Origin: Paraburkholderia mimosarum LMG 23256 = NBRC 106338
Lineage (GTDB): Bacteria; Pseudomonadota; Gammaproteobacteria; Burkholderiales; Burkholderiaceae
Direction: 5' to 3'
NCBI RefSeq assembly: GCF_000739815.1
Contig: NZ_BBJJ01000010.1
Location: 62,001-126,000 of the forward strand
Length of the DNA stretch: 64,000 bases
Shown here: positions 20,405 to 31,515 of the stretch, in pieces
How positions within the stretch are numbered: position 1 is the first letter of the stretch
Layout of the letters: each line of letters starts with the position of its first letter
Translations under genes and position numbers: made by a program
The notes under the pieces: generated by a model
What the model was told of the DNA's origin: nothing
Databases searched by the model: none
Seen by the model: the letters and a program-made list of their open reading frames with translations, nothing else

Positions 20405-20831
20405 CGAACCGCGGGCCCAGCGCCACGCATGCCCTGGGCGAGTGCAAGCAGGCTCGCCTGGGCGCTGATAGAATCTAGCCTTTCTCACGCGCTCGCCGCA
20501 CGGCGCGCCGCGTTCCACTCACCACCCGCATCGAACAAGGAGGCCCAGTTGGCAACAATTGAAACGAGCGCCGCCATGCCGATGGTCCGGGTGATGTTGC
20601 ATGTCGCGTCTTGCAACGCGACCTTCCCGCTCCCAGCGCTGCCATAGCGCGCGCGGCGCGGCATGTTTTCGAACGCCGCGCGCCGCAGTTCCACGAATTT
20701 ATCCGCGACTTCGAGGTTGGGCCGCCGGGCAATGGCCTGGGCGCGCGAATCCGTTTTTCGCGTTTTTTCACGTTAACCGCTTCATTCCGTTCAGGAGAGT
20801 CCTCGGGCGTCACGTCCGGGACACGCTGTCC
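20405..20831. other. 427-bp gap between ribE and the ABC exporter
   Basis: Holds a candidate micro-ORF with a strong ribosome site (20549-20647). A GC-rich hairpin (CGCGCGGCG at 20650-20658 with CGCCGCGCG at 20674-20682) starts 3 bases after its stop; no T run follows the hairpin. An AGGAGAG motif near 20791 is too far from the exporter ATG to serve it. Confidence 0.5.
20549..20647 (+). CDS. candidate 32-residue peptide with TTG start
   Basis: A perfect AAGGAGG (20537-20543) stands 5 bases before TTG 20549, which opens a 32-codon frame beginning MATIETSAAMPMVRV. I recognise no family. The hairpin just past the stop and the exporter gene downstream would fit a leader peptide or a small protein. 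The only support is the ribosome site, so this is a weak call. Confidence 0.3.
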   Translation: MATIETSAAMPMVRVMLHVASCNATFPLPALP

Positions 20832-22661
<1,830 letters not shown>

Positions 22662-22742
22662 AGCGGCGCGTTCTGGGCGACGCGCCCGTCCGCGTGGCGT
22701 AAAATGTGGCCTTTCAGTCAGAATCGCAGCCAGAATCCCAAC

Positions 22743-23909
22743 ATGACGCTCGCCTCCACCCCTGAGATCATCGCCGAACTCAAAGCCGGCAAGATGGTCA
22801 TCCTCGTCGACGAAGAAGACCGGGAAAACGAGGGCGACCTCGTCATCGCTGCAGAGTTCGTGACGCCCGAGGCCATCAACTTCATGGCGAAGTACGGCCG
22901 CGGGCTGGTCTGCCTCACGCTCACGCAGGAGCGCTGCAAGCTGCTCAACCTGCCGCTCATGACCTACCGCAACGGCACGCAGTACGGCACCGCGTTCACG
23001 GTCAGCATCGAGGCCGCGGAAGGCGTGACGACCGGCATTTCCGCCGCCGACCGCGCCCGCACGATCCAGACGGCCGTCGCGCACGACGCGCGCGCCGAGC
23101 ACATCGTGCAGCCGGGCCACGTGTTCCCGATCATGGCGCAGCCCGGCGGCGTGCTCGTGCGCGCGGGCCACACCGAGGCGGGCTGCGACTTCACCGCGCT
23201 CGCGGGCCTGACGCCGGCCGCGGTGATCTGCGAAGTCATCAAGGACGACGGCACGATGGCGCGCCTGCCCGACCTCATGGAGTTCGCGCAGGAGCACGGT
23301 CTGAAGATCGGCACCATCGCCGACCTGATCCACTACCGCAGCCGCACCGAATCGATCGTCGAGCGCGTGGCCGAGCGCACCATGCAAACCGCGCACGGCG
23401 CGTTTCGCGCGATCATGTACGTCGACCATCCCACGCGCACGCCGCATATCGCGCTCGTGCGCGGCACGCCCAAGCCGGGCGTCGACACGCCCGTGCGCGT
23501 GCACGAGCCGCTCTCGGTGCTGGATCTGCTCGAAACGGGCGCATCCACGCACTCGTGGACGCTCGACGCCGCCATGCGCGAGATCGCCGCGCGCGACCTG
23601 GGCGTGATCGTCATGCTCAACTGCGGCGATACCAAAGAACACCTGATCGACGTCTTCAAGGCGTTCGACCAGAAAGAGCGCGCGGAGGCGCTCGCACGCC
23701 GGCCCGTGGACTTCAAGACCTACGGCATCGGTGCGCAGATCCTCCGCGAACTCGGCGTGGGCCGCATGCAGGTGCTCTCGAAGCCGCGCCGCCTCGGCAG
23801 CATGTCGGGCTACGGTCTCGAAGTCACCGGCTTCGTGCCGATGCCAGGCAGCGAAGCGCAAGCACCCTGCCTGCCGGAAGCCGCTGATCCTGCTTCGTCG
23901 CGCGCCTGA
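22743..23909 (+). CDS. ribB: 3,4-dihydroxy-2-butanone 4-phosphate synthase with degenerate GTP cyclohydrolase II-like domain (RibBX type)
   Basis: The N-terminal 200 residues form an active-looking DHBP synthase, which makes the four-carbon riboflavin precursor from ribulose 5-phosphate (acidic [10 protein letters not shown] loop at residues 23-32, [14 protein letters not shown] motif). The C-terminal 180 residues align with the RibA fold but lack the zinc-binding three-cysteine motif and the GTP-loop residues of GTP cyclohydrolase II. That half is therefore probably not catalytic for GTP hydrolysis. Hybrids of this kind have been called RibBX. A separate ribA must exist elsewhere. The start could also be ATG 22704. 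ribH follows after 57 bases. Confidence 0.9.
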   Translation: MTLASTPEIIAELKAGKMVILVDEEDRENEGDLVIAAEFVTPEAINFMAKYGRGLVCLTLTQERCKLLNLPLMTYRNGTQYGTAFTVSIEAAEGVTTGISAADRARTIQTAVAHDARAEHIVQPGHVFPIMAQPGGVLVRAGHTEAGCDFTALAGLTPAAVICEVIKDDGTMARLPDLMEFAQEHGLKIGTIADLIHYRSRTESIVERVAERTMQTAHGAFRAIMYVDHPTRTPHIALVRGTPKPGVDTPVRVHEPLSVLDLLETGASTHSWTLDAAMREIAARDLGVIVMLNCGDTKEHLIDVFKAFDQKERAEALARRPVDFKTYGIGAQILRELGVGRMQVLSKPRRLGSMSGYGLEVTGFVPMPGSEAQAPCLPEAADPASSRA

Positions 23910-23966
23910 AGTCGCGTCGCGCTCCTTTTACGCGTCACCACGCTCAACCGAACCTACGGACACCAC

Positions 23967-24482
23967 ATGGAAATCGGACAATACCAACCGAACCTCGACG
24001 GCGACGGACTGCGCATCGGCATCGTCCAGTCGCGCTTTAACGAACCCGTCTGCAACGGCCTCGCCGACGCCTGCATCGAAGAGCTCGAGCGCCTCGGCGT
24101 GACGGGCGAGGACGTGCTGCTCGTCACCGTGCCGGGCGCACTCGAGATTCCGCTCGCGCTGCAAAAGCTCGCCGAAAGCGGCCAGTTCGACGCCCTGATC
24201 GCGCTCGGCGCGGTCGTGCGCGGCGAAACGTACCACTTCGAACTCGTCTCGAACGAAAGCGGCGCCGGCATCTCGCGCGTTTCGCTCGACTTCAACGTGC
24301 CCATCGCGAACGCCGTGCTCACCACCGAGAACGACGAGCAGGCCGTGGCGCGCATGACCGAGAAGGGTCGTGACGCCGCGCGCGTGGCCGTCGAAATGGC
24401 CAACCTGACGGTGGCGCTGGAGCAGCTCGACGGCGGCGACGACGACGAGGAAGACGAGGAAGACGAAGAGGAACAGCAATGA
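23967..24482 (+). CDS. ribH: 6,7-dimethyl-8-ribityllumazine synthase with acidic tail
   Basis: Condenses the RibD/RibA product with DHBP to give lumazine, the substrate of RibE; usually a pentamer or 60-mer. The 171-residue product has the [13 protein letters not shown] start, the [14 protein letters not shown] motif and the [12 protein letters not shown] motif with the catalytic histidine. The last 17 residues (155-171) are almost all Asp/Glu, an extension beyond the usual length of about 155. The gene overlaps nusB by 4 bases (ATGA). Confidence 0.95.
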   Translation: MEIGQYQPNLDGDGLRIGIVQSRFNEPVCNGLADACIEELERLGVTGEDVLLVTVPGALEIPLALQKLAESGQFDALIALGAVVRGETYHFELVSNESGAGISRVSLDFNVPIANAVLTTENDEQAVARMTEKGRDAARVAVEMANLTVALEQLDGGDDDEEDEEDEEEQQ

Positions 24483-24913
24483 AGAGCGCGCGCCGCCGCT
24501 CCCGCGAACTGGCCACGCAGGGGTTGTATCAGTGGCTGCTGTCGGGTGTGCCCGCCGGCGAGATCGACGCGCAGCTGCGCGGTTCGCAGGGCTACGACAA
24601 GGCCGACCACGAGCATCTGGATGCGATCCTGCACGGCGTGATCCGCGAGTCGGACGAACTGTCCGCCGCCATCGCACCGTGCCTCGACCGTCCGATCGAG
24701 CAGCTTTCGCCCGTCGAACGGGCGGTGCTGCTCGTCGCGACCTACGAGTTCAAGCATCACGTCGACATTCCGTACCGCGTCGTGATCAACGAGGCGGTCG
24801 AGCTCACCAAGACCTTCGGCGGCTCGGACGGCTACAAGTACGTCAACGGCGTGCTCGACAAGCTCGCGGCGCAACTGCGGGCCACCGAAGCGCAAAACGC
24901 CCGCAAGTCGTAA
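24479..24913 (+). CDS. nusB: transcription antitermination factor NusB
   Basis: Binds boxA RNA with NusE (S10) to keep RNA polymerase processive on rRNA operons. The 144-residue all-helical product starts [19 protein letters not shown] and includes the conserved [39 protein letters not shown] block. It is translationally coupled to ribH through the ATGA overlap, the common ribH-nusB order. Confidence 0.96.
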   Translation: MKSARRRSRELATQGLYQWLLSGVPAGEIDAQLRGSQGYDKADHEHLDAILHGVIRESDELSAAIAPCLDRPIEQLSPVERAVLLVATYEFKHHVDIPYRVVINEAVELTKTFGGSDGYKYVNGVLDKLAAQLRATEAQNARKS

Positions 24914-25007
24914 CAACGCGAGCAGCCGGGGCAACAAGGGGGCGCTAAAAAGCACTGAGCGCCCCGCCCCGCGCGTCGCGTGATCTGTCAGTACTGGAAA
25001 CACCCGC

Positions 25008-26201
25008 ATGAACACCGTTGCCGAACCGCTCCTGCGGCTAGCCGCGCGCGTCGACGAAATCCAGCCTTTCTACGTCATGGAACTGGCGAAGGAAGCCGCG
25101 AAGCTCGAACGCGCAGGACGCGACATCATCCACATGGGCATTGGCGAGCCGGATTTCACGGCGCCCGAGCCCGTGGTCGAGGCCGCGGCCGCGGCGCTGC
25201 GCCGCGGCGTCACGCAATACACGAACGCCCTCGGTATCCACGCGCTGCGCGAGGCGATTGCCGCGCACTACCAGTACGCGTATGGCCTTACGGTCGACCC
25301 GGCGCGCATCGTCGTGACGGCGGGCGCCTCGGCGGCGCTTCTGCTCGCCTGCACGGCGCTCGTGGACCGCGACGACGAAGTGCTGATGCCCGACCCCTGC
25401 TATCCCTGCAACCGGCACTTCGTGGCCGCCGCGGAAGGCAAGCCGGTGCTCGTGCCGAGCGGCCCGGAGGCGCGCTTCCAGCTCACCGCCGCCGACGTCG
25501 AGCGCTTGTGGGCGCCGCGCACGCGTGGCGTGCTGCTGGCTTCGCCGTCGAACCCCACGGGGACTTCGATCGAGCCCGACGAGCTCAAGCGCATCGTGCA
25601 AAGCGTGCGTGCGCGCGGCGGCTTCACGATCGTCGACGAGATCTATCAAGGGCTCTCGTACGATGCGCCGCCCGTCTCCGCGCTCTCGTTCGGCGACGAC
25701 GTCGTGACCGTCAACAGCTTCTCGAAGTACTTCAACATGACCGGCTGGCGGCTGGGCTGGCTCGTGGTGCCACCCTCGCTCGTGGGCGCCTTCGAAAAGC
25801 TCGCACAGAACCTTTTCATCTGCGCCTCGGCGCTCGCGCAGCATGCCGCGCTCGCCTGCTTCGAGCCGGAGACCTTGAAGATCTACGAAGCGCGCCGGCT
25901 CGAATTCAAGCGGCGCCGCGACTTCATCGCGCCCGCGCTCGAATCGCTCGGCTTCACGGTGCCCGTAATGCCCGACGGCGCGTTCTACGTCTACGCCGAC
26001 TGCTCGAACGTCGCGCACCCCGCCGCCGGCGACAGCGACGCGCTCACCCGCGCGATGCTGCACGACGCAGGCACCGTAATGGTGCCGGGCATGGACTTCG
26101 GCCTGGCCGCGCCGCGCCAGTATGTGCGCCTCTCCTATGCCACGGCATACGAGCGCCTGGAAGAAGCGGTCGGCCGGCTGCGTACCTTCTTCGGACGCTG
26201 A
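25008..26201 (+). CDS. PLP-dependent aminotransferase, class I/II
   Basis: The 397-residue product is a fold-type I aminotransferase close to the AspC/DapL-like group. It has the HMGIGEPDFTAPEPV substrate-loop start, SPSNPTGTSIE, the PLP-aspartate stretch IVDEIYQGLSYD and the PLP-binding lysine K240 in VNSFSKYFNMTGWRLGW. The amino-acid partner cannot be read from sequence. It follows nusB by 94 bases and ends at a strong terminator, so it may be the last gene of the riboflavin/nusB transcript. Confidence 0.9.
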   Translation: MNTVAEPLLRLAARVDEIQPFYVMELAKEAAKLERAGRDIIHMGIGEPDFTAPEPVVEAAAAALRRGVTQYTNALGIHALREAIAAHYQYAYGLTVDPARIVVTAGASAALLLACTALVDRDDEVLMPDPCYPCNRHFVAAAEGKPVLVPSGPEARFQLTAADVERLWAPRTRGVLLASPSNPTGTSIEPDELKRIVQSVRARGGFTIVDEIYQGLSYDAPPVSALSFGDDVVTVNSFSKYFNMTGWRLGWLVVPPSLVGAFEKLAQNLFICASALAQHAALACFEPETLKIYEARRLEFKRRRDFIAPALESLGFTVPVMPDGAFYVYADCSNVAHPAAGDSDALTRAMLHDAGTVMVPGMDFGLAAPRQYVRLSYATAYERLEEAVGRLRTFFGR

Positions 26202-26232
26202 TCCGCACCGATCGGAACTGGTCAAGCAATAG

Positions 26233-26258
26233 AAAAAGGCACCCTCGGGTGCCTTTTT
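26233..26258. terminator. bidirectional terminator after the aminotransferase
   Basis: AAAAAGGCACCC (26233-26244) and GGGTGCCTTTTT (26247-26258) pair perfectly across a 2-base gap, so the real loop opens a few pairs. The lytic transglycosylase gene ends 47 bases further on, in the opposite direction. Confidence 0.92.
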
Positions 26259-26304
26259 CATGCTTTTTCGTTTGACCGCTCTTTCAGCCAGACGCCCGCG
26301 ACGC

Positions 26305-27537
26305 TCACGCGCCCATTTCGGACGAACCGTGCTTCTGGGCCGCCGTGCTCGCGCTGGCGTCGTCCTGACCGGACGCGCTCTTCGGCGACGACGTCTTGTC
26401 ATCCAGCGCGTGAGCGCTGTCGAGCGTCACGTGCACGCGCTTGTCGCCTGTGATGCTGGCCACTTTCTGCGGCGCGGGCGCGCTGGCCGTGCTGGTGACC
26501 GGCGCCTGCGGTGCGTTGACCGGCACATTGCGGCCGCGTGCGACGTCGCGCAGACGGCCGCGCTCGGCCATCACCTTGGCGCCATAACCACCGTCGTCCT
26601 GCGAGGTCGATCCGACGTACAGGCGCAGACCGCCCGGCAGCGAGCCGCCGCGCGCGATGCAATCCTTCAGCACCAGGGCGCCAACCTTGATGTTCGCGAG
26701 CGGATCGAGCGCCGCGCGCTGCCCGCCGAAGTACTGGAACTTGTCCGAGTGGACCTTCGACATGACCTGCATGAGGCCCTTCGCGCCCACACCGCTTTCG
26801 GCGAACGGGTTGAAGCCCGATTCGATCGCCATCACGGCGAGGATCAGGAGCGGATCGATCCCGACTTCGCGGCCGGTGTCGAACGCCGCCTTCACGAGCT
26901 CGCCCACTGGCTCCTGCGCCACGCGGTAGCGTCGCGCCAGATACGTGGCGACGAGCGCCTGCTCGCGCGCCGAAACGAGCGCGCGGTCGTCGCGTGCGTC
27001 GGCCGCGATGCGCTGGGGCGGAATCATGCGCGCGAGCGAACCCACACTCGGCAGCGCGCGCGGATCGAGGCCGTTGAGCGTCACGGCGTCGAGCGTGGCG
27101 ATACCGCCGTTCGACACCGAGGTCGCAACCTTCGCGACAGTGCTGTCCGAACCCGCGGACGAAACGCCTGCATTAGCCGCCACATTGACCGCGTTGGGCA
27201 GATTGCGCGTATCGGGCACGAGCGCCGTCGGCAGCATCGCGCCATCGGCGTTGTCCTCGTGAGTGGCTACGCCCGGGGGCGCGAATGAGGGCAGCGGATT
27301 GCCTTGCAGCAGACGTGCCGGACCGGCCTGCACCGCCGCCGAGACGAACGGCATCAGGCGCGCGGCCAGCGTGCCGCGCCACGTGGGTAGCAGCCACAGG
27401 GCAAGCGCGAGCAGAACGGCACAACCGCCAACAATGCTGAACAGGTGGTGGCTCAAGCGGGTGCCACGACGCAGCAGCGCACGGAATCCAAGAGCTACAC
27501 GCTCATCGGCGCGCCACCACGATAACCAGGTATTCAT
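26305..27537 (-). CDS. lytic transglycosylase, SLT domain, membrane-anchored
   Basis: Cleaves the MurNAc-GlcNAc bond of peptidoglycan. The 410-residue product has a single N-terminal membrane anchor (about residues 33-50) and a long Ala/Ser-rich spacer. A soluble lytic transglycosylase domain spans about residues 213-330, with the catalytic glutamate E239 in AVMAIESGFNPFAES and the GAKGLMQVMS motif. A low-complexity C-terminal tail of about 70 residues follows. It points away from ubiD across a 635-base gap. It resembles LT family 1 enzymes; the specific member is not clear. Confidence 0.9.
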   Translation of the reverse strand: MNTWLSWWRADERVALGFRALLRRGTRLSHHLFSIVGGCAVLLALALWLLPTWRGTLAARLMPFVSAAVQAGPARLLQGNPLPSFAPPGVATHEDNADGAMLPTALVPDTRNLPNAVNVAANAGVSSAGSDSTVAKVATSVSNGGIATLDAVTLNGLDPRALPSVGSLARMIPPQRIAADARDDRALVSAREQALVATYLARRYRVAQEPVGELVKAAFDTGREVGIDPLLILAVMAIESGFNPFAESGVGAKGLMQVMSKVHSDKFQYFGGQRAALDPLANIKVGALVLKDCIARGGSLPGGLRLYVGSTSQDDGGYGAKVMAERGRLRDVARGRNVPVNAPQAPVTSTASAPAPQKVASITGDKRVHVTLDSAHALDDKTSSPKSASGQDDASASTAAQKHGSSEMGA

Positions 27538-28172
27538 CTACAGATCTCCCATGTTGCATGATCCGGCAGATGGGTCGGCAGAAGCAGACGGCCAATCGCA
27601 GGATCAAGACACCGCGCGCCCTGGCTGGTGCGGCAGCGGCGTCGGGAAAACGGCAAGAATGCCGTGGGTGGAACTCCTCTCGACAATCAGGCACGCAATG
27701 TGCGCGCAGCGGGAGTTCTCACGCGAACAGCCAGCGCATGAGGAGCGCTGACGAGGAAAACCAATCTAGACCGTATGCAAGCCGTGCAGGGATTCGGCAA
27801 AACGGCGACGCGTTGCGTCTGAAGGACCGGGAAGGTGGCTAAAAATTTCAAACCCTGCAACCAATGTGGACGGATTCTAGCAGCCTGTTATAGATCGTCA
27901 ATACTATAGAAATTCAAATCTATAACTATTTGTTATGATAAACGGTGTTCATCGGGCTCCAAACCGCGCGCCAGGCGCCGCAGCGCCCGGTTATGCGGAC
28001 TCGCCGCGAACGAGCGCCACCCGACACAGGTAAAATCGACAATCGTAACCTTCTGTTACGGTCGCCCTTGTTGCTGGCCGTAATGCGCAGCCACCGATAC
28101 GGCCCCGGAATCCTGCCGTGCGAATGGGCCTGCCGGTTGCCCACCGAGTTACAGTTGCCACGACCGACCCCG
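27538..28172. other. 635-bp divergent gap between the lytic transglycosylase and ubiD
   Basis: Base composition drops sharply at about 27840-27945. That part contains the 9-bp inverted repeat listed separately, and a TATGAT box at 27935-27940. Further on are a TAAAAT box at 28031-28036 and a small CGTAAC/GTTACG hairpin at 28044-28060. No coding sequence is supported. Confidence 0.6.
27888..27927. promoter_or_regulatory. perfect 9-bp inverted repeat, candidate operator
   Basis: GTTATAGAT (27888-27896) and ATCTATAAC (27919-27927) are exact inverted copies separated by 22 bases. The spacer holds a third TATAG core within CTATAG (27905-27910). Arm centres are 31 bp apart, close to three helical turns, which suits a regulator contacting two sites. 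The regulator is unknown. Confidence 0.5.
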
Positions 28173-29756
28173 ATGAAATACAAAGACCTGCGCGACTTCG
28201 TTGGTCGCCTGGAGACGCTCGGCGAATTGCGCCGCGTCCCGCAAGCTGTCTCCCCGGTGCTGGAGATGACCGAACTGTGCGACCGCGTCCTGCGCGCCGG
28301 CGGTCCCGCCCTCCTTTTCGAGAACCGTTCGACCCACGCGTTCCCCGTGCTCGGCAATCTGTTCGGCACACCTCGGCGCGTCGCGCTCGGCATGGGCATC
28401 GACACGCCCGACACCGCCAAAGAGGGCGACGGTGCCGCGCTCGAATCGCTGCGCGACGTCGGACGCCTGCTCTCGGCGCTGAAAGAGCCCGAACCGCCGC
28501 GCGGCCTGAAGGATGCGGGCAAGCTCCTCACCCTTGCCAAGGCCGTCTGGGACATGGCGCCGAAGACCGTGAGCGCGCCGCCCTGCCAGGAGATCGTCTG
28601 GGAGGGCGACGACGTCGATCTCGCGAAGCTGCCCATCCAGACCTGCTGGCCAGGCGACGCCGGCCCGCTCGTCACCTGGGGCCTGACGGTGACGCGCGGG
28701 CCCAACAAGACGCGCCAGAACCTCGGCATTTACCGCCAGCAGCTGATTGGCCGCAACAAGCTGATCATGCGCTGGCTCGCTCACCGGGGCGGCGCACTCG
28801 ATTTCCGCGAGTTCGCGCTGAAGCACCCCGGCAAGCCCTATCCCGTCGCGGTCGTGCTCGGCGCCGACCCGGCGACGATCCTCGGCGCCGTTACGCCGGT
28901 GCCGGACACGCTTTCCGAATACCAGTTCGCGGGCCTGTTGCGCGGTGCCCGCACGGAACTGGCGAAATGCCTCACGCCCGGCGTCGACACGCTCCAGATT
29001 CCCGCACGCGCCGAGATCGTGCTCGAAGGATTCATCTACCCGCAGGCGGGCGAGCCCGGCCCGGCGCCCGCCGGCGCACCGCCGCGCCCCGCCAGAGGCG
29101 CGAGCGCCGCCTACGAGCACGCGCTCGAAGGCCCCTACGGCGACCACACGGGCTACTACAACGAACAGGAATGGTTCCCCGTGTTCACGGTCGAACGCAT
29201 CACCATGCGCCGCGACGCGATCTACCATTCGACGTACACGGGCAAACCGCCCGACGAGCCCGCGGTGCTCGGCGTGGCGTTGAACGAAGTGTTCGTGCCG
29301 CTCTTGCAGAAGCAGTTTCCCGAGATCACCGACTTCTATTTGCCGCCCGAGGGATGCAGCTACCGCATGGCGATCGTGCAGATGAAGAAGAGCTACCCCG
29401 GGCACGCAAAACGCGTGATGTTCGGTGTGTGGAGCTTCCTGCGCCAGTTCATGTATACGAAGTTCATCGTCGTGGTCGACGATGATGTCGATATCCGCGA
29501 CTGGAAGGAGGTGATCTGGGCGATCACCACGCGTATCGATCCGGCGCGCGACACGGTGCTCGTCGAGAATACGCCGATCGACTACCTCGACTTCGCGTCG
29601 CCGGTGGCGGGCCTCGGTTCGAAGATGGGGCTCGATGCAACCAACAAGTGGCCCGGCGAAACGGACCGCGAATGGGGCCGGGCAATCGAGATGGACCCGG
29701 CCGTGAAAACCCGCGTCGACCGTCTCTACGACGAGTTGGGCTTGAGCCGCGGCTAG
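28173..29756 (+). CDS. ubiD: 4-hydroxy-3-polyprenylbenzoate decarboxylase UbiD
   Basis: Removes the carboxyl group from 4-hydroxy-3-polyprenylbenzoate in ubiquinone synthesis, using prenylated FMN supplied by UbiX. The 527-residue product begins [22 protein letters not shown], a family hallmark. It contains the [19 protein letters not shown] region and ends with the [30 protein letters not shown] block. ATG 28173 starts the conserved protein, though the frame is open to 27945. An insertion rich in Pro/Ala near residues 290-310 makes it slightly longer than the E. coli enzyme (497). Confidence 0.96.
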   Translation: MKYKDLRDFVGRLETLGELRRVPQAVSPVLEMTELCDRVLRAGGPALLFENRSTHAFPVLGNLFGTPRRVALGMGIDTPDTAKEGDGAALESLRDVGRLLSALKEPEPPRGLKDAGKLLTLAKAVWDMAPKTVSAPPCQEIVWEGDDVDLAKLPIQTCWPGDAGPLVTWGLTVTRGPNKTRQNLGIYRQQLIGRNKLIMRWLAHRGGALDFREFALKHPGKPYPVAVVLGADPATILGAVTPVPDTLSEYQFAGLLRGARTELAKCLTPGVDTLQIPARAEIVLEGFIYPQAGEPGPAPAGAPPRPARGASAAYEHALEGPYGDHTGYYNEQEWFPVFTVERITMRRDAIYHSTYTGKPPDEPAVLGVALNEVFVPLLQKQFPEITDFYLPPEGCSYRMAIVQMKKSYPGHAKRVMFGVWSFLRQFMYTKFIVVVDDDVDIRDWKEVIWAITTRIDPARDTVLVENTPIDYLDFASPVAGLGSKMGLDATNKWPGETDREWGRAIEMDPAVKTRVDRLYDELGLSRG

Positions 29757-29913
29757 CGCTCAGGCGCCGCGCGACCGGGCATGATCCGGCGCGGCGCCCC
29801 ACCCGAGGGGCCGGCCGATTCATCCGCGACGCCTGTTTCGCGACGCCGCGCTTACCGCATCGCGCCTCGCACACGGCAAGAGCCGCGACGCCAGGTGAAC
29901 CTGAGGAGAGACG

Positions 29914-31389
29914 ATGATGATGTTGTCCGCATCGGAGCGCCTGACGCAACTGAATGATCCCGCGCTCTTCAAGACCCGCGCGTACATTGACGGCGAGTGG
30001 AGCGGTGGTGCGGCGACGTTCGCCGTGCTCGACCCCGCCGACAACGCCGAAATCGCCCAGGTGCCCGACTTCGGCGCCGACGAGGCGAGGCGCGCCATCG
30101 CGGCCGCCAGTGCCGCGCTGCCGGCGTGGCGCGCGAAGACGGGCAAGGAGCGCGCGGCCGTGCTGCGGCGCTGGTTCGACCTCGTGATCGAGCACGCCGA
30201 CGACCTCGCCGCGATCATGACCGCCGAGCAAGGCAAACCGCTCGCCGAAGCGCGCGGCGAAGTGGTGTATGGCGCGTCGTTCCTGGAATGGTTCGCCGAG
30301 GAGGCCAAGCGCGTGAACGGCGACGTGCTCGCGAGCCCCGCGAGCGACCGCAAGCTCGTCGTGCTCAAGCAGCCGATCGGCGTGTGCGTCTCGATCACCC
30401 CGTGGAATTTCCCGATCGCGATGATCACGCGCAAGGTCGCCCCCGCCGTCGCCGCGGGCTGCACGATCGTCGTGAAGCCGGCCGAGCAAACGCCGCTTTG
30501 CGCACTCGCGCTCGCCGAACTCGCGCAGCGCGCGGGCGTGCCCAAGGGCGTGTTCAATGTCGTCACCGCCGACTCGGCGAACTCCATCGAGGTCGGCCGC
30601 GCGCTGTGCGAGAGCGACGTCGTGCGCCATCTGTCCTTCACGGGATCGACGCCGGTGGGCCGCATCCTCATGCAGCAGTGCGCGCCGACAGTCAAGAAGA
30701 TCGCGCTCGAACTGGGTGGCCACGCGCCCTTCATCGTGTTCGACGACGCCGATCTCGACGCCGCCGTGGAAGGCGCGATCATCTCGAAGTACCGCAACGC
30801 GGGCCAGACCTGCGTCTGCACGAACCGCTTCTACGTGCACGACAAGGTATACGACGCCTTCGTCGAAAAACTCGCGGCCGCTTCGCGCAAGATCAAGGTG
30901 GGCAATGGCTTCGAGAGCGGCGTCAACCAGGGGCCGCTGATCGACGATGCAGCCGTCGCCAAGGTCACGCAGCACATCGACGATGCGACGGCCCAGGGCG
31001 CGAGACTCGTCGCGGGCGGCAAGGCCAGTTCGGGCCGCTATGTCGAGCCCACCGTGCTCGCCGACGTCACGCGCGAAATGCTGATCGCCCGCGAAGAAAC
31101 TTTCGGCCCCGTCGCCGCCGTGTTCCGCTTCAGCGACGAAGCCGAGGTGATCGGCCTTGCCAACGACACGGAGTTCGGCCTCGCCTCGTACTTCTACAGC
31201 CGCGACCTTGGTCGCGTCTGGCGCGTGGCGGAAGCGCTCGAGTACGGGATGGTCGGGATCAACACGGGGCTCATTTCGAATGAGGTCGCGCCGTTTGGCG
31301 GCGTGAAGCAGTCGGGTCTCGGACGCGAAGGTTCGAAGTACGGCATCGACGAATATGTCGAGCTCAAGTATCTGTGTATTGGCGTCTAA
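29914..31389 (+). CDS. gabD: NAD(P)-dependent succinate-semialdehyde dehydrogenase
   Basis: Oxidises succinate semialdehyde to succinate, the last step of GABA breakdown. The 491-residue product is an aldehyde dehydrogenase with catalytic C300 in AGQTCVCTNRFYV and general base E266 in ALELGGHAPFIVF. It has the GabD-type opening DPALFKTRAYIDGEW. The start has three candidate ATGs (29914, 29917, 29920) after an AGGAGA site; any is possible. No gabT lies beside it in this window, so GABA as the actual source is inference. Confidence 0.92.
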   Translation: MMMLSASERLTQLNDPALFKTRAYIDGEWSGGAATFAVLDPADNAEIAQVPDFGADEARRAIAAASAALPAWRAKTGKERAAVLRRWFDLVIEHADDLAAIMTAEQGKPLAEARGEVVYGASFLEWFAEEAKRVNGDVLASPASDRKLVVLKQPIGVCVSITPWNFPIAMITRKVAPAVAAGCTIVVKPAEQTPLCALALAELAQRAGVPKGVFNVVTADSANSIEVGRALCESDVVRHLSFTGSTPVGRILMQQCAPTVKKIALELGGHAPFIVFDDADLDAAVEGAIISKYRNAGQTCVCTNRFYVHDKVYDAFVEKLAAASRKIKVGNGFESGVNQGPLIDDAAVAKVTQHIDDATAQGARLVAGGKASSGRYVEPTVLADVTREMLIAREETFGPVAAVFRFSDEAEVIGLANDTEFGLASYFYSRDLGRVWRVAEALEYGMVGINTGLISNEVAPFGGVKQSGLGREGSKYGIDEYVELKYLCIGV

Positions 31390-31515
31390 GGCACGTTTAA
31401 GGCGCGCTTGAGCCGCGCTTGAACCGCATTTGACGCCAACGTTCATGTCGCCCGCTTTCGCTCGCGCGGGTGGGCCGGCGCGGCATGCAATCCATACCAA
31501 CAAGAAATCGTTTTC

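Noticed and set aside
22662..22742. Possible FMN riboswitch before ribB
   Set aside because: Only 81 bases are available and none of the conserved FMN-aptamer segments is present; I saw none before ribD either.
27558..27842. 94-codon plus-strand frame upstream of ubiD
   Set aside because: No ribosome site, basic low-complexity product, and overlaps another equally poor frame.
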